DNA of 64,000 bases from Nannochloropsis oceanica (GCA_004519485.1 CP038130.1:744001-808000); one strand, 5' to 3'. Positions 34,067-45,766 are shown, counted from the first letter of the stretch. Notes: generated by a model from the letters alone, not told the origin. Program-made: numbers and translations.

Positions 34067-37000
34067 TCATCATCATCATTACCATCATCATCAACAACAG
34101 CAGCAGCAGCACATTCAGCAGCAGCAGCCACCGCAGCTTCGCCACGTGCATGGTATTGCAGTAGGACTGGGACTTGATGACCGTCCTCCCCTTCACAATC
34201 AACTTCAAGGTTCTCCTACTTCCGCTGGACTACGCATTCTCACCGGTCGTCAGTTTCCCTCCCAGCAGCATCAGCAGCAGCAGCAGGAGCAGCAGCAGCA
34301 GCAGGAGCAGCAGGAGCAGCAGGAGCAGCCGCTGCCGCCGCAGCAGCAGCCACAGCCGCCACAGCAGCAGCAGCACCTCCACCACCACCACCACCAGCAG
34401 CAGTCGCTCATAATCCAGATCCCAGCGTCGACCTCTGCCTTTGGCTCGGGTCCGAGCAGTGCTCCCGCCGCAGGGATGAGCAATCGAAGCCATCTCTTCT
34501 TGAGTGGTAGTGATGAGGTCGGGCTCCACGCTCGGGGCACGTACTCTCCACGCCTGCAAGGGCAGACTTCACCTCGTTTCCTGGGCAGCACTACGGGAGG
34601 GATTGGGGGAGGGATGAACACGAGGGGCATGGGTGGAGGGGGAGGGGGTGGGAACGGTTTTCACAACCGATCTCCTCGGCAGCATCATCCCCAGCAACAG
34701 CAGGGGGGCAATTCTCTGTATATGCATAATGTAGGGGGAGGGCGGAGCAGCAGCTTAAGTAGTCGTGGTAGTGGTGGTGGAGGAATGATGAATGGTGGGT
34801 ATGGTGGAGGGTCTCCGCACCACTTAATGGCTGGCGGAAGTGGTCGACGTGGAGGAGGAGGAGGAGGAGGAGGAGGCGGAAGCCGTGGTGGTGGCGGAGG
34901 GTTTTATTCGCCGACGGGATCGAGTAGTAGTGGGATGGGGAGTCCGATTGGGGGAGGGCGCCTGGAAGTTTATTATGGTGGTGGATCACCACGAGGGATG
35001 GGGTATAGTGGGCATGGAGGTGAAGGACCTATGGATTTTGAGACGAAGCGTTGCTCGAACGCAATTAAGAAGCTGTGCAGCGCGGGGAATGTGACAGAGG
35101 TGTTCGCGGTGCTGGAGGATATGCTGGGGCATGGGCTGGTGCCGGACCTGAAGACGGTGAAGACCATCATGCGGACATGCGTGAAGAAGCTGGCCTGGCG
35201 ACGGGCGGTGCAGCTGCTGCACACAACAGGCCTGCCGCTGGACGTGGTCATCTTCACAATGGCTATCAACACTTGCGGTAAGGCCGGAGAGTGGGAGCAG
35301 GGCCTGCGGGTGCTGCGGGAGATGGACTCTGAGGAGGCCAAGGCCCACGGCATCGTGCCCAACGAGGTGAGCTACGGGACGGCCATCTCGGCTTGCGGCA
35401 AGGCGGGCCGGTGGGAGCTGGCGCTCTCGCTCTTAAACGAGGTCAAGGATCGCGGCCTGCTCCTCAATGATGTTTGTTACGGCGGGGCAATTGATGCCTG
35501 CGGGCGCGCGGGTCAGTGGCAGGAGGCACTCAAGCTCCTGAATGAGATGACGCTGGACGGGGTGGCGGCCAATGAGGTGTGCTACAACTCGGCCATCTCC
35601 GCCTGCGGCAAGGCCGGGGAGTGGGAGAAGGCGGTGGCTTTGTTGCGCGAGATGCGGGAGCGGGGCCTGACGCCCGACGAGCTGAACTACAACTCCGCTA
35701 TCTCGGCCTGCGGCAAGGCGGCCCAGTGGGCGCACGCCATTCGCCTGCTCCGCGAGATGACCGTACAAGGGTTGTGCCCGGATGTGGTGTCCTACGGGGC
35801 GGCCATCGATGCCTGCCGTAAGGCCGGCAAGTACGACCGAGGCCTGGCGCTGCTGGGCGAGATGCGCCAGGTGGGCCTGGTGCCCAACGAGGTTTGCTAC
35901 CACTCGGCGGTCACGGCCTGCTCCGAGGCAGGCCGGTGGAATGAGGCCCTGTTTGTGCTCTCGGAGATGGTCAAGCAAGGCCTCAAGCCGGATGCCATCA
36001 GCTACAATGCGGCTGTGGAGGCCTGCGCCAAGTCGGGAAAGTGGGACGCCCTGGTCATCCTGCTGCAGGAGACGGCTCGGGACCCGGACACCACACTTTT
36101 GGATGCCGTCTACAACAATGCCGTCATAACCTGCGCCAAGTACGGCAACTGGGAGTTGGCGGCCACCGTGCTGCAGGAGATGGAGTATTTGGGTGGGAAT
36201 GGTGGAAGTGGGGCGGGGACGCCGGGCGGCAGCAATAGCAGCAGTCATCCGGGCTTGTCGCCCACCTCGGCCTCCTACTCTGCGGTCATTGACGCTTGTG
36301 CCAAGGCCCTGGCCGCCGCAGGAGCAGCAGGTGACGGGAGCCCCTCCTCTTCACCCCCCCCCCCTTCCGGCGGCCTGCCCCAGTGGGAGCTGATCCTGAG
36401 TAAGCTTGACCGCATGCGTGAGAAGGGCCTGCTGCCCGACTCCAGCTCGTACAACGCGGCCGTACGCGCCTGTGTCTGCGGACCAGCCAAGCACTGGAAG
36501 AAGGCCGTGGATTTGCTGCAGGAGATGGCCTCAAGGGGCTACCTAGTCGACCAGAGCACCTCGAACGCCGTCATGCAGGCCTGCACTGCTAGCGTTGCCG
36601 GCGCTGCGGGTAGTAATGCTGCGGATGAGGCAGTCGTATCATCAACAGCCGCGGGAGGGATTGGCAGAGCTGATGAGACCCATGCTGCAGCAGAACGTGA
36701 GAGGGCCTTGGCACTCCTCCGCAAGATGACGGCAGGCGGCTCACCTTTCAACAGCAAAAGTAGCGGGTCCTTGTATGTGCCTCTTCCCTCTCCTGCTGCT
36801 CCCCCTCTCACAGTGTCTTCCTCATCTTCAAACCCGATGCCTTCTGCAGCTGCTGCAGCTTCAACCGCTGGGCCTTCCTTTGTCCCGATGGTGTTATCGT
36901 CCTCATCATTTTCCTTTGCCTCAGGAGAGGGGCAGACGATGCTCGGCGAGCAACAGCCGCAGTGGGAGCGGACCCTGCATACTCTGGCTGAGATGGCACG

Positions 37001-37481
37001 CGCAGAAGGAAAACCCTCTAATACAAACGGTGAAGAGCTTTGTTTAGATGGTGCTACCTTAGAGGGTATCCGCAGCCCTCTCCGCCCTACAGGATTGGGC
37101 TCGCCGCGCTCGGTGGGGTTAATTGGTAGTCCGTCTTCTACCTCTATCTCCCTATTGTCGCCCATGCCCTCCCCTCGTTCGCCCGCTATGGCGTTAGGGC
37201 CTGGGAGCCCGTTCTTGAGCGCGGCAAATAATAGCAGCAGCAGTACCAGCAGCGATAGCAGCAGCAATAGCAGCAGCAATAGCGGTGGTAGTGGTGGAAC
37301 TGGACTTGGGGGGGAGCATAACAATGGTGGGATGAGGGGCTTTGGTGGTTTTGTGCTACAGCCTCTGGCTGATCGCGCGGCGTTGGAGGGAGGGTTGGCT
37401 ACCACAACGGTGACGCCGGTGGGGAAGGGGGAAGGCGAAGAGGACGTTGAAACGACTTGCGGCGGAGGGGGAGTGATCTAA
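33165..37481 (+). CDS. Large pentatricopeptide repeat (PPR) protein with low-complexity arms
   Basis: Intronless, 1438 residues. Residues about 1-620 are Ser/Gly/Gln/His-rich with long polyGln, polyHis and Gly blocks. Residues about 625-1140 carry roughly 13 P-class PPR units, many almost identical in their first helix (YNSAISACGKAGEWE ... ALLREM...GL.PD). The last ~300 residues are again Ser/Ala/Gly-rich. PPR arrays bind single-stranded RNA one base per repeat, usually in plastids or mitochondria, to stabilise or process transcripts; the fifth and last residues here (mostly N/S with N/D) should encode the base preference. No presequence is obvious at MKKKSHGTDM. Two repeats near 1035-1090 are stretched by Gly/Ser/Pro inserts. 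The repeat region shows very GC-rich third positions compared with both arms. Confidence 0.92.
34026..34410. repeat. CAG/CAT/CAC trinucleotide repeat tracts (polyGln/polyHis)
   Basis: Several interrupted CAG runs with CAT/CAC blocks inside the PPR reading frame, coding for Gln and His tracts. Likely length-polymorphic. Confidence 0.9.
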
Positions 37482-38281
37482 TGAGGTTGCTTGTGGCTAT
37501 GTTACTGAGGGAGTAGCTGAAGGCGGTTTTGGAAGGTATTACTTTACAGGCGCTTTAGTTACATATGTCGCGTGTAAGTAAGAATCGGAGGAGGAGGAGG
37601 AGTAGTAATAACAAAAAGGGGAGATCGCGCTTTGTTAATGGTTAATAATGAGGATAAATGATAGCAGATATTTGAAGGAGAAGAGGAGCAGGAACAGGGA
37701 CAGGAGCCACGTGAGCAGTAGCAGCAGTAGGAAGAATACTAGTCGCGGCGGTGCAGGTACTGAAAAAAAAAAGACTATAAATATGCTCGATGGAGTTGGA
37801 ATAATTCGGTAGAGATGAAATGGAGATACAAATGAAGGGAAGGACGTTTCCGACTGGTAGGAGATATGAGATGAATGCTTTGGTCGTTCTAGGGGAAGAT
37901 TGATGCGTATTTCTTACGGATGGACGCTAATTATAGAGATTGTGTGCGTGATTGATTAAATTTAGCACCACATACATAAATATCTTCAAGGAAAAGAGGA
38001 AAGGTCAGGAGGGGGAAGAGGCAAAGGATGCAGAGGAATGTTGCAAATATTTCACCGCGGCGTCTTCAAAACGGAAAACAAACAAAGTGGTGCACGCATA
38101 TTTCTTCAACCGTTGCAAAAGAGAGCGAAGAAAGCAACGTGGGAAGCAGGGGGACGAATGAAGATCATCCTTTGATGTCTAGGAAATGTCGTGTGAGCAA
38201 GAACAAAGGTAGTAATTGCAGAAGTAGCAGGAGCAGCAGAAGCAGCCGGGGCAGCAGGAGCAGCAGGAGCTGTGGTAGCAA

Positions 38282-38314
<33 letters not shown>

Positions 38315-39502
38315 GCAAGTTCCACAAGTGTAGTGGGGAAGAATATCAAAAAAGCAGACAAAAAAGGATCCGTGGTCCCTGCCCGTAGCTCCTCCCTTTT
38401 CCCCTCACTCACAGTCTCAATTTGAGAGTCGAATAGGTGGTGAGGAGCAGACCCACAATAGCTGCTTTCAGTGGTAGGACAGCAGCTGTAGCAGCAGCAG
38501 CAGCAGCAGCAACGGCAACGAGATATTGAAACAACGGAAGGATAAAGCATGAAAAAAAGCACAGCCGAGCAGAAAGCAGAACGATGCCAAAACAAAACCC
38601 ACACACACCACACGAAAATCCCACCACCACCACCGCAAATACAATCACGGAAAATACCACGCGAAAGGATATGAATTGGAAAAAGAAAAGTGAGAATCGC
38701 CCCCTACGCAACCAAAGCAGCAACGAAACAAACGGCAACACTTCCGCACCCGTGGCAGGCAGAAGAGAGGAGCTTGCCAGGTCCTATCCTTATGAGTGCC
38801 TCGATCAAATCAACACCGACTGCTTTAGCAGCGACACGACAAGGTGACGAAGATGCCAAAATGGATAGAGTAGTAAACATTCTGAAAGAAAATAAAATAG
38901 ATCCTTATCCCTTTACGACTACCACCGAAGAAAGGCGTGAAGCTTGGATGGAAACCGCCAAAAAATTCAAAATGCTGACTTGACTCCCTGTTTCTCTCTA
39001 CGTGGTCCAATTTGAGTGTCAGTTTTGAAGACAAACCGATTTCTATGTTTTCCCGCTGTTCTTGACGTGTTTGTTTTTTCCTGCATTTTTTTTCATAGCC
39101 CTCACTTTACACTATTACACTCACAGGGTCAACCCCAAGAAGACAGTTACGGGCGCTTTGACCAGATCTAATTTGCCGCTAACAAGCACATAAAACACAA
39201 AGCATACTGCTTACTGGCATGTTCGGCTGCATCTCTGACCAGCATATCCACCCCTTGCTTACTTCCCTACCATTCATGTCTCCTGTACACTGAGCCAGCA
39301 CGATTCTTTCCTCTTCTCTCTTTTCCGGTAATGTTGTTCGCGTCTATCACTCGCACGACGCATGCACTCACTTCATCCACCCTACCTTTCTTTCTCTAAA
39401 CCATCGAACCCCTACCCTACCTATTCCAACTATCAAACGGCCACATCTAACCATGCACACATCAAAACATACACTAAATCTACTCTTCTAACAGACCAGA
39501 TC
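37482..39502. other. Long convergent intergenic region, low complexity
   Basis: About 2 kb between the stop codons of the PPR and UBE2T-like genes. Contains an AGG run near 37590, AGC/AGG-rich DNA at 38210-38320 and a GCA run near 38490. Apart from the small open frame at 38795-38983, nothing resembling a gene is visible. Confidence 0.5.
38795..38983 (+). CDS. Possible small protein (62 residues), unrecognised
   Basis: ATG-initiated frame of 62 residues ending in a charged, helix-like segment (DRVVNILKENKIDPYPFTTT followed by EERREAWMETAKKFKM). The composition looks more protein-like than the surrounding low-complexity DNA, but I recognise no family, and it could equally be the last exon of an unseen gene or chance. 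Confidence 0.25.
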   Translation, partial: SASIKSTPTALAATRQGDEDAKMDRVVNILKENKIDPYPFTTTTEERREAWMETAKKFKMLT

Positions 39503-40819
39503 CTACGATGCAATACTGCTAGTCGCGCTGCCTCGGGCCCGCTTCCGTGGCGGCATCCCCTCAGCGCTCGTCACAAAAGCTTCGCCATTCTTCCCTCCCT
39601 CCCTCCCGTTCGCCCCCCTCCAGCTCCCTTGCCCGTGACCAAGAGAGTTGTTTGGGCTAATGCTCTCGTCATCGTCGTCATCGGAAAGGGTGGAGGAAGA
39701 CGAGGATGATGATGCCCCACCATCATCGCCACAGATGCTCACATCGCTGTCCCACCCTCGTTCTTCCTCCTCCTCGTGGAGCTGCAGCTGCAGGTGCTGT
39801 TGCTGCTGTCCAGGAAAGGATGGCGACGACGGGCCGTGACTCCTGAGGGTTGCTTGACTGGCACGACTAGCGGTGGCGCTTCTGCGAGACCCTCCATCCG
39901 TCGCTTGCCCATCACTTAAATTACTTGACGACGAAGTGGAATCATTATCATCCCCCGCCACGTGCATCTTACTATCCTCGTCCTCATCCACGCCTTCATT
40001 TTTGTCCTCGTCTGTGTCCTTGCCCTCCCCCGTCTTCATATCTCCTCGCGGCAAAGTCGTCTCACCCTCTTCTCCCATCGCATGCTGCGCCGTGTGATCC
40101 CTTGCCCTCCTTTCAAACCCTCGCAAATCCCGTTGGTAAAGAGCAGTCGGCTCAGGTGCTAACCCATCATCCGCATTTGGGTGAGCGAGGAGAAGGCGAA
40201 GCGTGGTGAGAAGTGTTGGGATGCTCAATGACGGAGTCCAGGAACCTTGGGGCTGGGGCTTTAGGCTATCCAGGCAAATCCGACCGCAGTCATCGACATT
40301 GGGATGGAAGACGGGCGTCAGAAAGCGAACCTTTGGGGGCTCAAAAGGGTATCGGGCCGAAACTTCGAGTTCGAGACGGAAGAGGCCAGCGGCGTAGGGC
40401 GTGCTTTCCGGGCCTTGGATACCTAGAGGGGGAGTACGGAGGGGGGGAGGGACGAAAAAGAAATTAGCACGAGGTCATGTGTCGAGTGTGAGAGGATACA
40501 GGGAAAGAGCGTGACTTCCAGCAGGTTTGCGCGGCACAACGTGAGGGGGTGGGAGAGACCGGCAAGAAGAATGCGTCGCGTTCGGATAAGTCGATGGCGG
40601 GTAAGATGGAAAGCAAGTGAATATTGAACAGGTGGCGCCCGGCACATTTTCCCCATTCCCCTTCACGCCTGTACACACTACCCCCATCGTATTCCCTTAC
40701 AACTTACTGGCATGGAAGCGCGAGAGGTCGGCCTCGTCCACTAGCCAAGCCGCGACGCCGGGCGGTGGATCCGTGCGCAGCAGCTCCAGCTCCCGGGCCA
40801 GCCGACTGAAGCGCGCCAT
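39503..40819 (-). CDS. UBE2T-like E2 ubiquitin-conjugating enzyme with long acidic tail
   Basis: Exons 40708-40819 and 39503-40422 (phase 1 junction), 343 residues. The UBC fold spans about the first 150: MARFSRLARELELLRTDPPPGV, GPESTPYAAGLFRLEL, RYPFEPPKVRFLTPVFHPNV, active-site cysteine in GRICLDSLKP, then GSWTPSLSIPTLLTTLRLLLAHPN. The order and wording follow human UBE2T, the E2 that with FANCL monoubiquitinates FANCD2 in crosslink repair. The remaining ~190 residues are Asp/Glu/Ser-rich and disordered, ending in a basic PPRKRARG patch that could be a nuclear localisation signal. Other single-domain E2s (UBC27, UBE2N) fit less well. Divergent from RPP21 by 322 bases. Confidence 0.92.
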
Positions 40820-41141
40820 GGGCTTTGTCCCGTTCTTGTGCTGTGATCCTTGGCTGCGGTACCTGTGTACGTCCGTGTGATGTGGTAATGTCAGCTAGGG
40901 CAGCATTTTTGAGTTTCGTGCACAGAATGTGGGCGACGGAGAGCGATGCTCTCCATAGCCACGACCACAAGACCGCGACATCCCTATCAAATTTACGTAG
41001 GCACATACACACGCAACAGGAAGGCACCGACGACATGCCTGCCTGCCTGACCTAGCAATCGTGGCATTGAGTGGTCGTGGAGCTGTGCAGGTGTGTTCGC
41101 AAAACACAAAACCACCGACGTCGTGGAAGCATCGCCTCACA
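40820..41141. other. Compact divergent promoter region
   Basis: 322 bases between the E2 start (minus) and the RPP21 start (plus); must contain both promoters. No other feature seen. Confidence 0.5.
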
Positions 41142-42008
41142 ATGGCCACAACGTCCCTCCATCGTCTTCTGCAAGGATGCCATGTGCCCCTCTCCATCCT
41201 CGCCCCTCCCCCAATCAACCAAAGAGGCTCCCTTGCCGCATTCCCCCCCATGGATCCGGCCTTGCTTTTGCGCCTTGAGTTCTTATGGCAACAATCTTTG
41301 GCTCACCTCCCCACCAATCCCACCTACTCTCGAGTTCTCTCCCGGCAACTTGTTCGCGCTCGCGACGTTGCCCTCGCTCATGTCGCACTTCACCCGCGTT
41401 TGCCCGACTTGCTCTGTCCAGATTGCGGCGTCATACTCGTCCCCGGGCTCACGGCCCGCGCCCGTCTTCACCCTCGACGCACATCCTGCCCCGTCAACGC
41501 AAACCGTCGCCGTCGTAACGACGAGAAGCATCATCGTCATCAGCATGACCGCACTAGCGGTGGTGAGAATAGCAGGAGGCCAGTCCCGATGCTCAGAAAT
41601 GAGGTAGCTTACGCCTGCTTGCTTTGCCAGGGGATTCGCAAACGGGATGGCGTGCCACGGAGGACAGGAGCTGCTACTACTTCTATTGGCAAGGAATCAC
41701 GCGTCAATGTTAAAGTCCAAGGCTCCATAATAACTACGGCACTACCATCACCACCATCAGAACAGCGAACAGAGCGACAATCTATACTCGCGCCGGCAGA
41801 GGAAGAGGACTTCATCCCTCTACACCCTGAATCAGGGAAAAAACGACCGTACCAGCCACAAGCCCAACGCTTGCTTTTGGATGCCAAGCCCCGCAAACGG
41901 AAGGGAAAAGAGGAAATGAAAAAGCTGCAGCAGCAACAACAATTAAAGTCAGAATCCCGTTCAATAGGGCAGCTCCGGGGTTTCCTTTCGTCTCTGAAGA
42001 AGCCATGA
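41142..42008 (+). CDS. RNase P/MRP protein subunit, RPP21/Rpr2/Snm1 family
   Basis: Zinc-binding protein subunit of the ribonucleoprotein that trims tRNA 5' leaders (RNase P) or processes rRNA (MRP). Intronless, 288 residues from the first ATG, although the frame is open further left. Family signature: RLEFLWQQSLAH, YSRVLSRQLVRARDVALAHVALHPRLPDLLCPDCGVILVPGLTARARL, then the second cysteine pair in YACLLCQGIRKRDG. The two CxxC pairs form the zinc ribbon; an Arg/His-rich insert of ~40 residues separates them. The C-terminal third is Lys/Gln-rich and unconserved, with a nuclear-type basic patch (KPRKRKGKEE). Which enzyme (P or MRP) it serves cannot be told from sequence. Confidence 0.85.
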   Translation: MATTSLHRLLQGCHVPLSILAPPPINQRGSLAAFPPMDPALLLRLEFLWQQSLAHLPTNPTYSRVLSRQLVRARDVALAHVALHPRLPDLLCPDCGVILVPGLTARARLHPRRTSCPVNANRRRRNDEKHHRHQHDRTSGGENSRRPVPMLRNEVAYACLLCQGIRKRDGVPRRTGAATTSIGKESRVNVKVQGSIITTALPSPPSEQRTERQSILAPAEEEDFIPLHPESGKKRPYQPQAQRLLLDAKPRKRKGKEEMKKLQQQQQLKSESRSIGQLRGFLSSLKKP

Positions 42009-43024
42009 GGGTGTGGGAGAAAAGTACAAAAACGGGAGAAGAGAATCCACATGATCATTTTTTGGGGCGTTATGTTTCAAGGCCAAAACTTTTACGTGAA
42101 GGTATTTTGCGAACGTGAGCTATCAAATTATAACCCTTGCCATGTTTAATTTTTACCCTTTAGGGCCTGCCTCCGGCTCCTTGGGGGCTCTGGGGGCCAG
42201 CTTTATCGCGGAGTGTGATGAGAGTGATTCTTTAACTGAGTGCAATGAACACTCATTAGAAGGCTTGTGAAGTTTGGGGGTGGTGGGGGTGGTCTTTGTG
42301 TATGAAGCACGATACATGAGAACGTGTTAACCAAGGAGGAAAGAGAAGCAAGACAACAAGCAACAAGAAAAACGAGGCGCCGTGATTGCTCAAATTAAAA
42401 TTCACCACCATTATGCGTCGATGATGGCTCTTCATCGGAGAGTGAGTATTTTCGCTTTTATGCATGTCCTGTTGAGGGAAAAATGGAATTATGCTCTCTT
42501 GAGTGTGAGAACATGGTATTTTGTATTTTTCCCTGACAGAAATTGACGGTTCGATGTAGTTAACGCTCGTAAACCCAGTTTTCGCTTCACTCCCACAATC
42601 AGGTCAATAAAACCGCAAAGAGTACATTTCACTTCCTACAAATCAAAGCTGTTATTGATACCATCGTTCATTCCCTACAAAAAAGCCTCGAGGGCCAATG
42701 CCCGAGCTTCAAGGCCCGTGGTTTGGTCAACGGCCGCAGATGGCGTATGGAAATGCTGCTTTCCGCACTGATATTCACAGTACAGCACACATCATTCAAA
42801 ATTTTTCATAGCCTACCAATCTCCGGTGGAAGCCCTGGGCGGATTCGTGGCCTAGTCAAGGCAGCCCAGTTTTTTTTCTTCTCGTCATCATGCCCTACCC
42901 TTGCTTCCTCTCAACTCATCGCCTTTTCCCGTCTCCTTCCGCCCAGCTCTTGTTTCACTTACATCCCGTTTCCCCTTCGCAACCACAGCCCGCATCGACA
43001 TCCTTTCATTTCTTCCCAAGAGTC
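42009..43024. other. Intergenic region
   Basis: About 1 kb between RPP21 and VPS2, both plus strand. No gene seen. The last ~130 bases are pyrimidine-rich and may be the VPS2 5' UTR; the VPS2 frame is open back to 42890 but its extra residues do not fit the family. Confidence 0.5.
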
Positions 43025-44318
43025 ATGTTTGGCCGCCGAAAAACCGCCAAAGAGCAGCTCAGAGAGACAAAGAAAGAGATCAGACACAACGAGCGGGACA
43101 TGGACCGCGAGCTACAAAACCTTACGCGGGAAGAAGCCAAGCTCATCGTCGACATCAAGAAAGCGGCAGCCAGCGGCCAACATGGGATACTCAAGACCAT
43201 GGCGAAGAATCTCGTGCAGTTGCGGACACAAAAAGAAAGGCTTGTGACGATGAAGGCGACCGTCACAGGCGTTGGGTACAAGGCGTCCATGATGCAGTCG
43301 CAGATGGCCGTTGGCCAGGTCATGGGGACTATGGCGGGGGTAAGTAGAAGCAGAGGAATTTCGGATTGATAGGAGAGGTCGTTGACCATGGGATAGATCA
43401 GATGCAGGCACGGGAAGTTACTACTTAGGATTTCCTGACAGGCAGTGGCACTGCCTCACGTAAATTGCGACGTGATCATTTCACCCTCTATTGCCGTAAT
43501 CTTCCCTGTCCTTTATACCGACATGTATGGGGCGATAGTGGATGCCTCGAAACAGTTCTGAAAGCGCACCGGCTACATGGGATGGCACATGGGCACACTC
43601 ACCCTTTCTCACTCCAACTAAATTACCTATGTATCCGCACAAAATTTTACACTGACAGGTGATGGGTCAGATGAACGAGAAAATGAACGCTAAAGATACC
43701 GCTACAGTGATGGCGGAGTTTACGAAGCAAAACGAATACATGAATTTGAAAGAGGATATGCTTGACGACGCACTGATGGACGCGGTAGGGAGGGAAGGAG
43801 GCAGGAGGGAGGGAGGGAGGAAGGGATGGGGGGATGGGATGGGATGGGAATGGAATGGATGGGATGGCAAGTAGAGAGGGCAGAACTGAAGGGTATATAT
43901 GCAAGTTCTGAAAGCGCACTGAATTGATTGAGTACATAACCCATTAACATTTTGTCATTCAAAGGCGCAGGAGAGGGATGGATGGAGAGAGCAGGTAGAG
44001 CGTTGCTCTAGGAGGAATAGGTTTTCTCTTTTTCAAAGCACGTCTCCTCACATTCCTGTTTTCAAGCGCCTAATCAATCTTTTACACCGTGTCCCGTCCA
44101 TTCTCTATATTAAAACACAGTTCGACGGCGACGACGTGGAGGAGGAGGCCGACTCGGTGGTCAATCAAGTGCTAACTGAAATCGGGTTGGACGTGGGCGC
44201 CAGAATGACAGACGCCCCAACAGGCAAGCTTTCTCGACAGCAAGAGAAAGAAGCAGAGTCGGCGGAGGAAAAAGCAGCCATGGAGACTTTGGAAAAGCTC
44301 TTGCCAAGTATGCCATAG
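43025..44318 (+). CDS. VPS2: ESCRT-III subunit VPS2/CHMP2
   Basis: Polymerising membrane-scission protein of endosomal sorting, cytokinesis and nuclear envelope repair; recruits the AAA-ATPase VPS4. Exons 43025-43339, 43659-43784, 44121-44318, all phase 0; 212 residues, usual length. MFGRRKTAKEQLRETKKEIRHNERDMDREL is the basic CHMP2 N-terminus; MGQMNEKMN ... VMAEFTKQNEYMNLKEDMLDDALMDA and FDGDDVEEEADSVVNQVLTEIGLDV follow the family. The C-terminal AMETLEKLL is a MIM1-type helix for the VPS4 MIT domain. The start at 43025 was chosen to give this N-terminus. At the first splice junction (GTMAG / VMGQMN) about three residues usually present (TKA-like) are missing, so a tiny unseen exon or a slightly different junction is possible. 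Confidence 0.93.
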
Positions 44319-45118
44319 ATGGTTGAAGAGGAGAAGGGAAGAGGACGGGGGAGGTTGTGGAAATGAAGTTTACGGGACGAAAGAAGAAAATTGTACAGGA
44401 TGACAAGAGACTGGAAGAAGAAGGTATCCTGGCTCTGTTTTTCTTTTCTTATTCAGGAGTTTCAGCCAGCGGCTGAGCACTCGTAGGCAAAGAACACGAA
44501 ACCAAAATAGTGTTCATTTACTGCCAAAACCCTCGGTACTGTATGTGTTGCGATGGCACGCCCCCAAAACTTAAAAAGGTCCCCTGCAGTAACAAGAGCG
44601 GCGAGACCTTGAGACCTTGGCCGGGGACCACATGCTCAGCGATTCAGGCCCATGCCGCCTTGCCGTATTTCGCTCGGTTTTCGGGGAGTTGAACATCGCA
44701 AGAGGAGGTTTTTGATGCCCCCTTCTGTTCCACTTCATGCAGATGGATATTTCGCCCTTAGATTGCATGTGAGCACTTCGAACGCCTTGAACCGCTCGCA
44801 AGGGAACATGGACTGAGGAATGGGAGATGCTTTGTATCAGTGACAGAGCTGGGAGCAGTTGTACTCTGAAGTCGGAGGGCAGGGCAGCTGTACCTCCTCG
44901 GCCCGGGACGCAATCTTCGTCCTTTTCAGAGCTTTACTTGTCGAGAGAGAGCAAGCATTTATCTAATATGCGGCATCACGGTCACCCTCGCGCTTCGTTT
45001 ACTCCGAATCATCCTCCTGACCCCCTTCCTTCTCTCCAACACTTTGTCTCCTCCCCCCCCCTCGTTCACTTTAGCTACTTCAAGCACATTTACCCTCATA
45101 CCCTCAGCCTCGTTAGCC
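44319..45118. other. Intergenic region
   Basis: 800 bases between VPS2 and the small unknown gene. No conserved frame; the last ~120 bases are CT-rich and probably 5' UTR. Confidence 0.5.
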
Positions 45119-45766
45119 ATGTCTGACTCCAAGCTCTCCCGCAAGCTGAGCCGCACCTCCGATGAGCCTTATCTTTACGAGTCCTACTCCAAGGATAGTG
45201 GTATGTGGAGTGGTGGGATGGGTGGGTGGGGTAGGGCAAAAAGGATGCGAGCCTGATGGCGGCAGTTATTCGTTCTTTTTGATATCCAAGGCACTTTGTA
45301 TATCGCGTGCTTGTGAGCTTGCATGCATCGAAGGCATGTATGGCAAACATTCATGTATTTCTGTGCCTTATGGGAGCAAGAAGCGATTTGCCATGCGCAT
45401 GCACCCGTCAAAATGACCCCCTCTTTCCACGGTCCCCGAATACTTTTTTCGGAAATGTTTTTAAGGGCCACCGGCACTCCCTCTCCCTCACTTACACCCA
45501 CACATCCCACCGACCACCAAAATATAGAGGAAGGAAAATACACTAAGACAGACTGCCTGCGCTTGGCGAAGACCCTGACGGATCTGGCCCAGGTCCCCGC
45601 CCCATGCAAGGAAGTCGTCCAAAACGAGCAAGCCATGCGTAAGGCCTTCGAGGGTGCCACTGTCACCGACCGAGCTCGCCACGCAATTGCCACGCGTAAG
45701 GGCACGGTGTCTCACCACCAGCTACAACGGCGCTTGACATCCACTTCTGAGACTATGGCCCGTTAA
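45119..45766 (+). CDS. Small conserved-looking protein of unknown function
   Basis: Exons 45119-45200 and 45528-45766 joined in phase 1 through a 327-base intron with GTATGT donor and TATAG acceptor; 106 residues. MSDSKLSRKLSRTSDEPYLYESY opens a basic, Ser-rich N-terminus; the second exon is helical and charged (LRLAKTLTDLAQVPAPCKEVVQ, RKAFEGATVTDRARHAIATR) and ends in TSTSETMAR. No signal peptide, membrane segment or known motif. Coding status is supported by the frame-preserving junction, codon-like composition and ATG context after a CT-rich leader. I do not recognise the family. Confidence 0.6.

Noticed and set aside
40974-41141. N-terminal extension of the RPP21-like protein
   Set aside because: The frame is open but begins without an ATG and would consume most of the short divergent promoter; the first ATG is at 41142.
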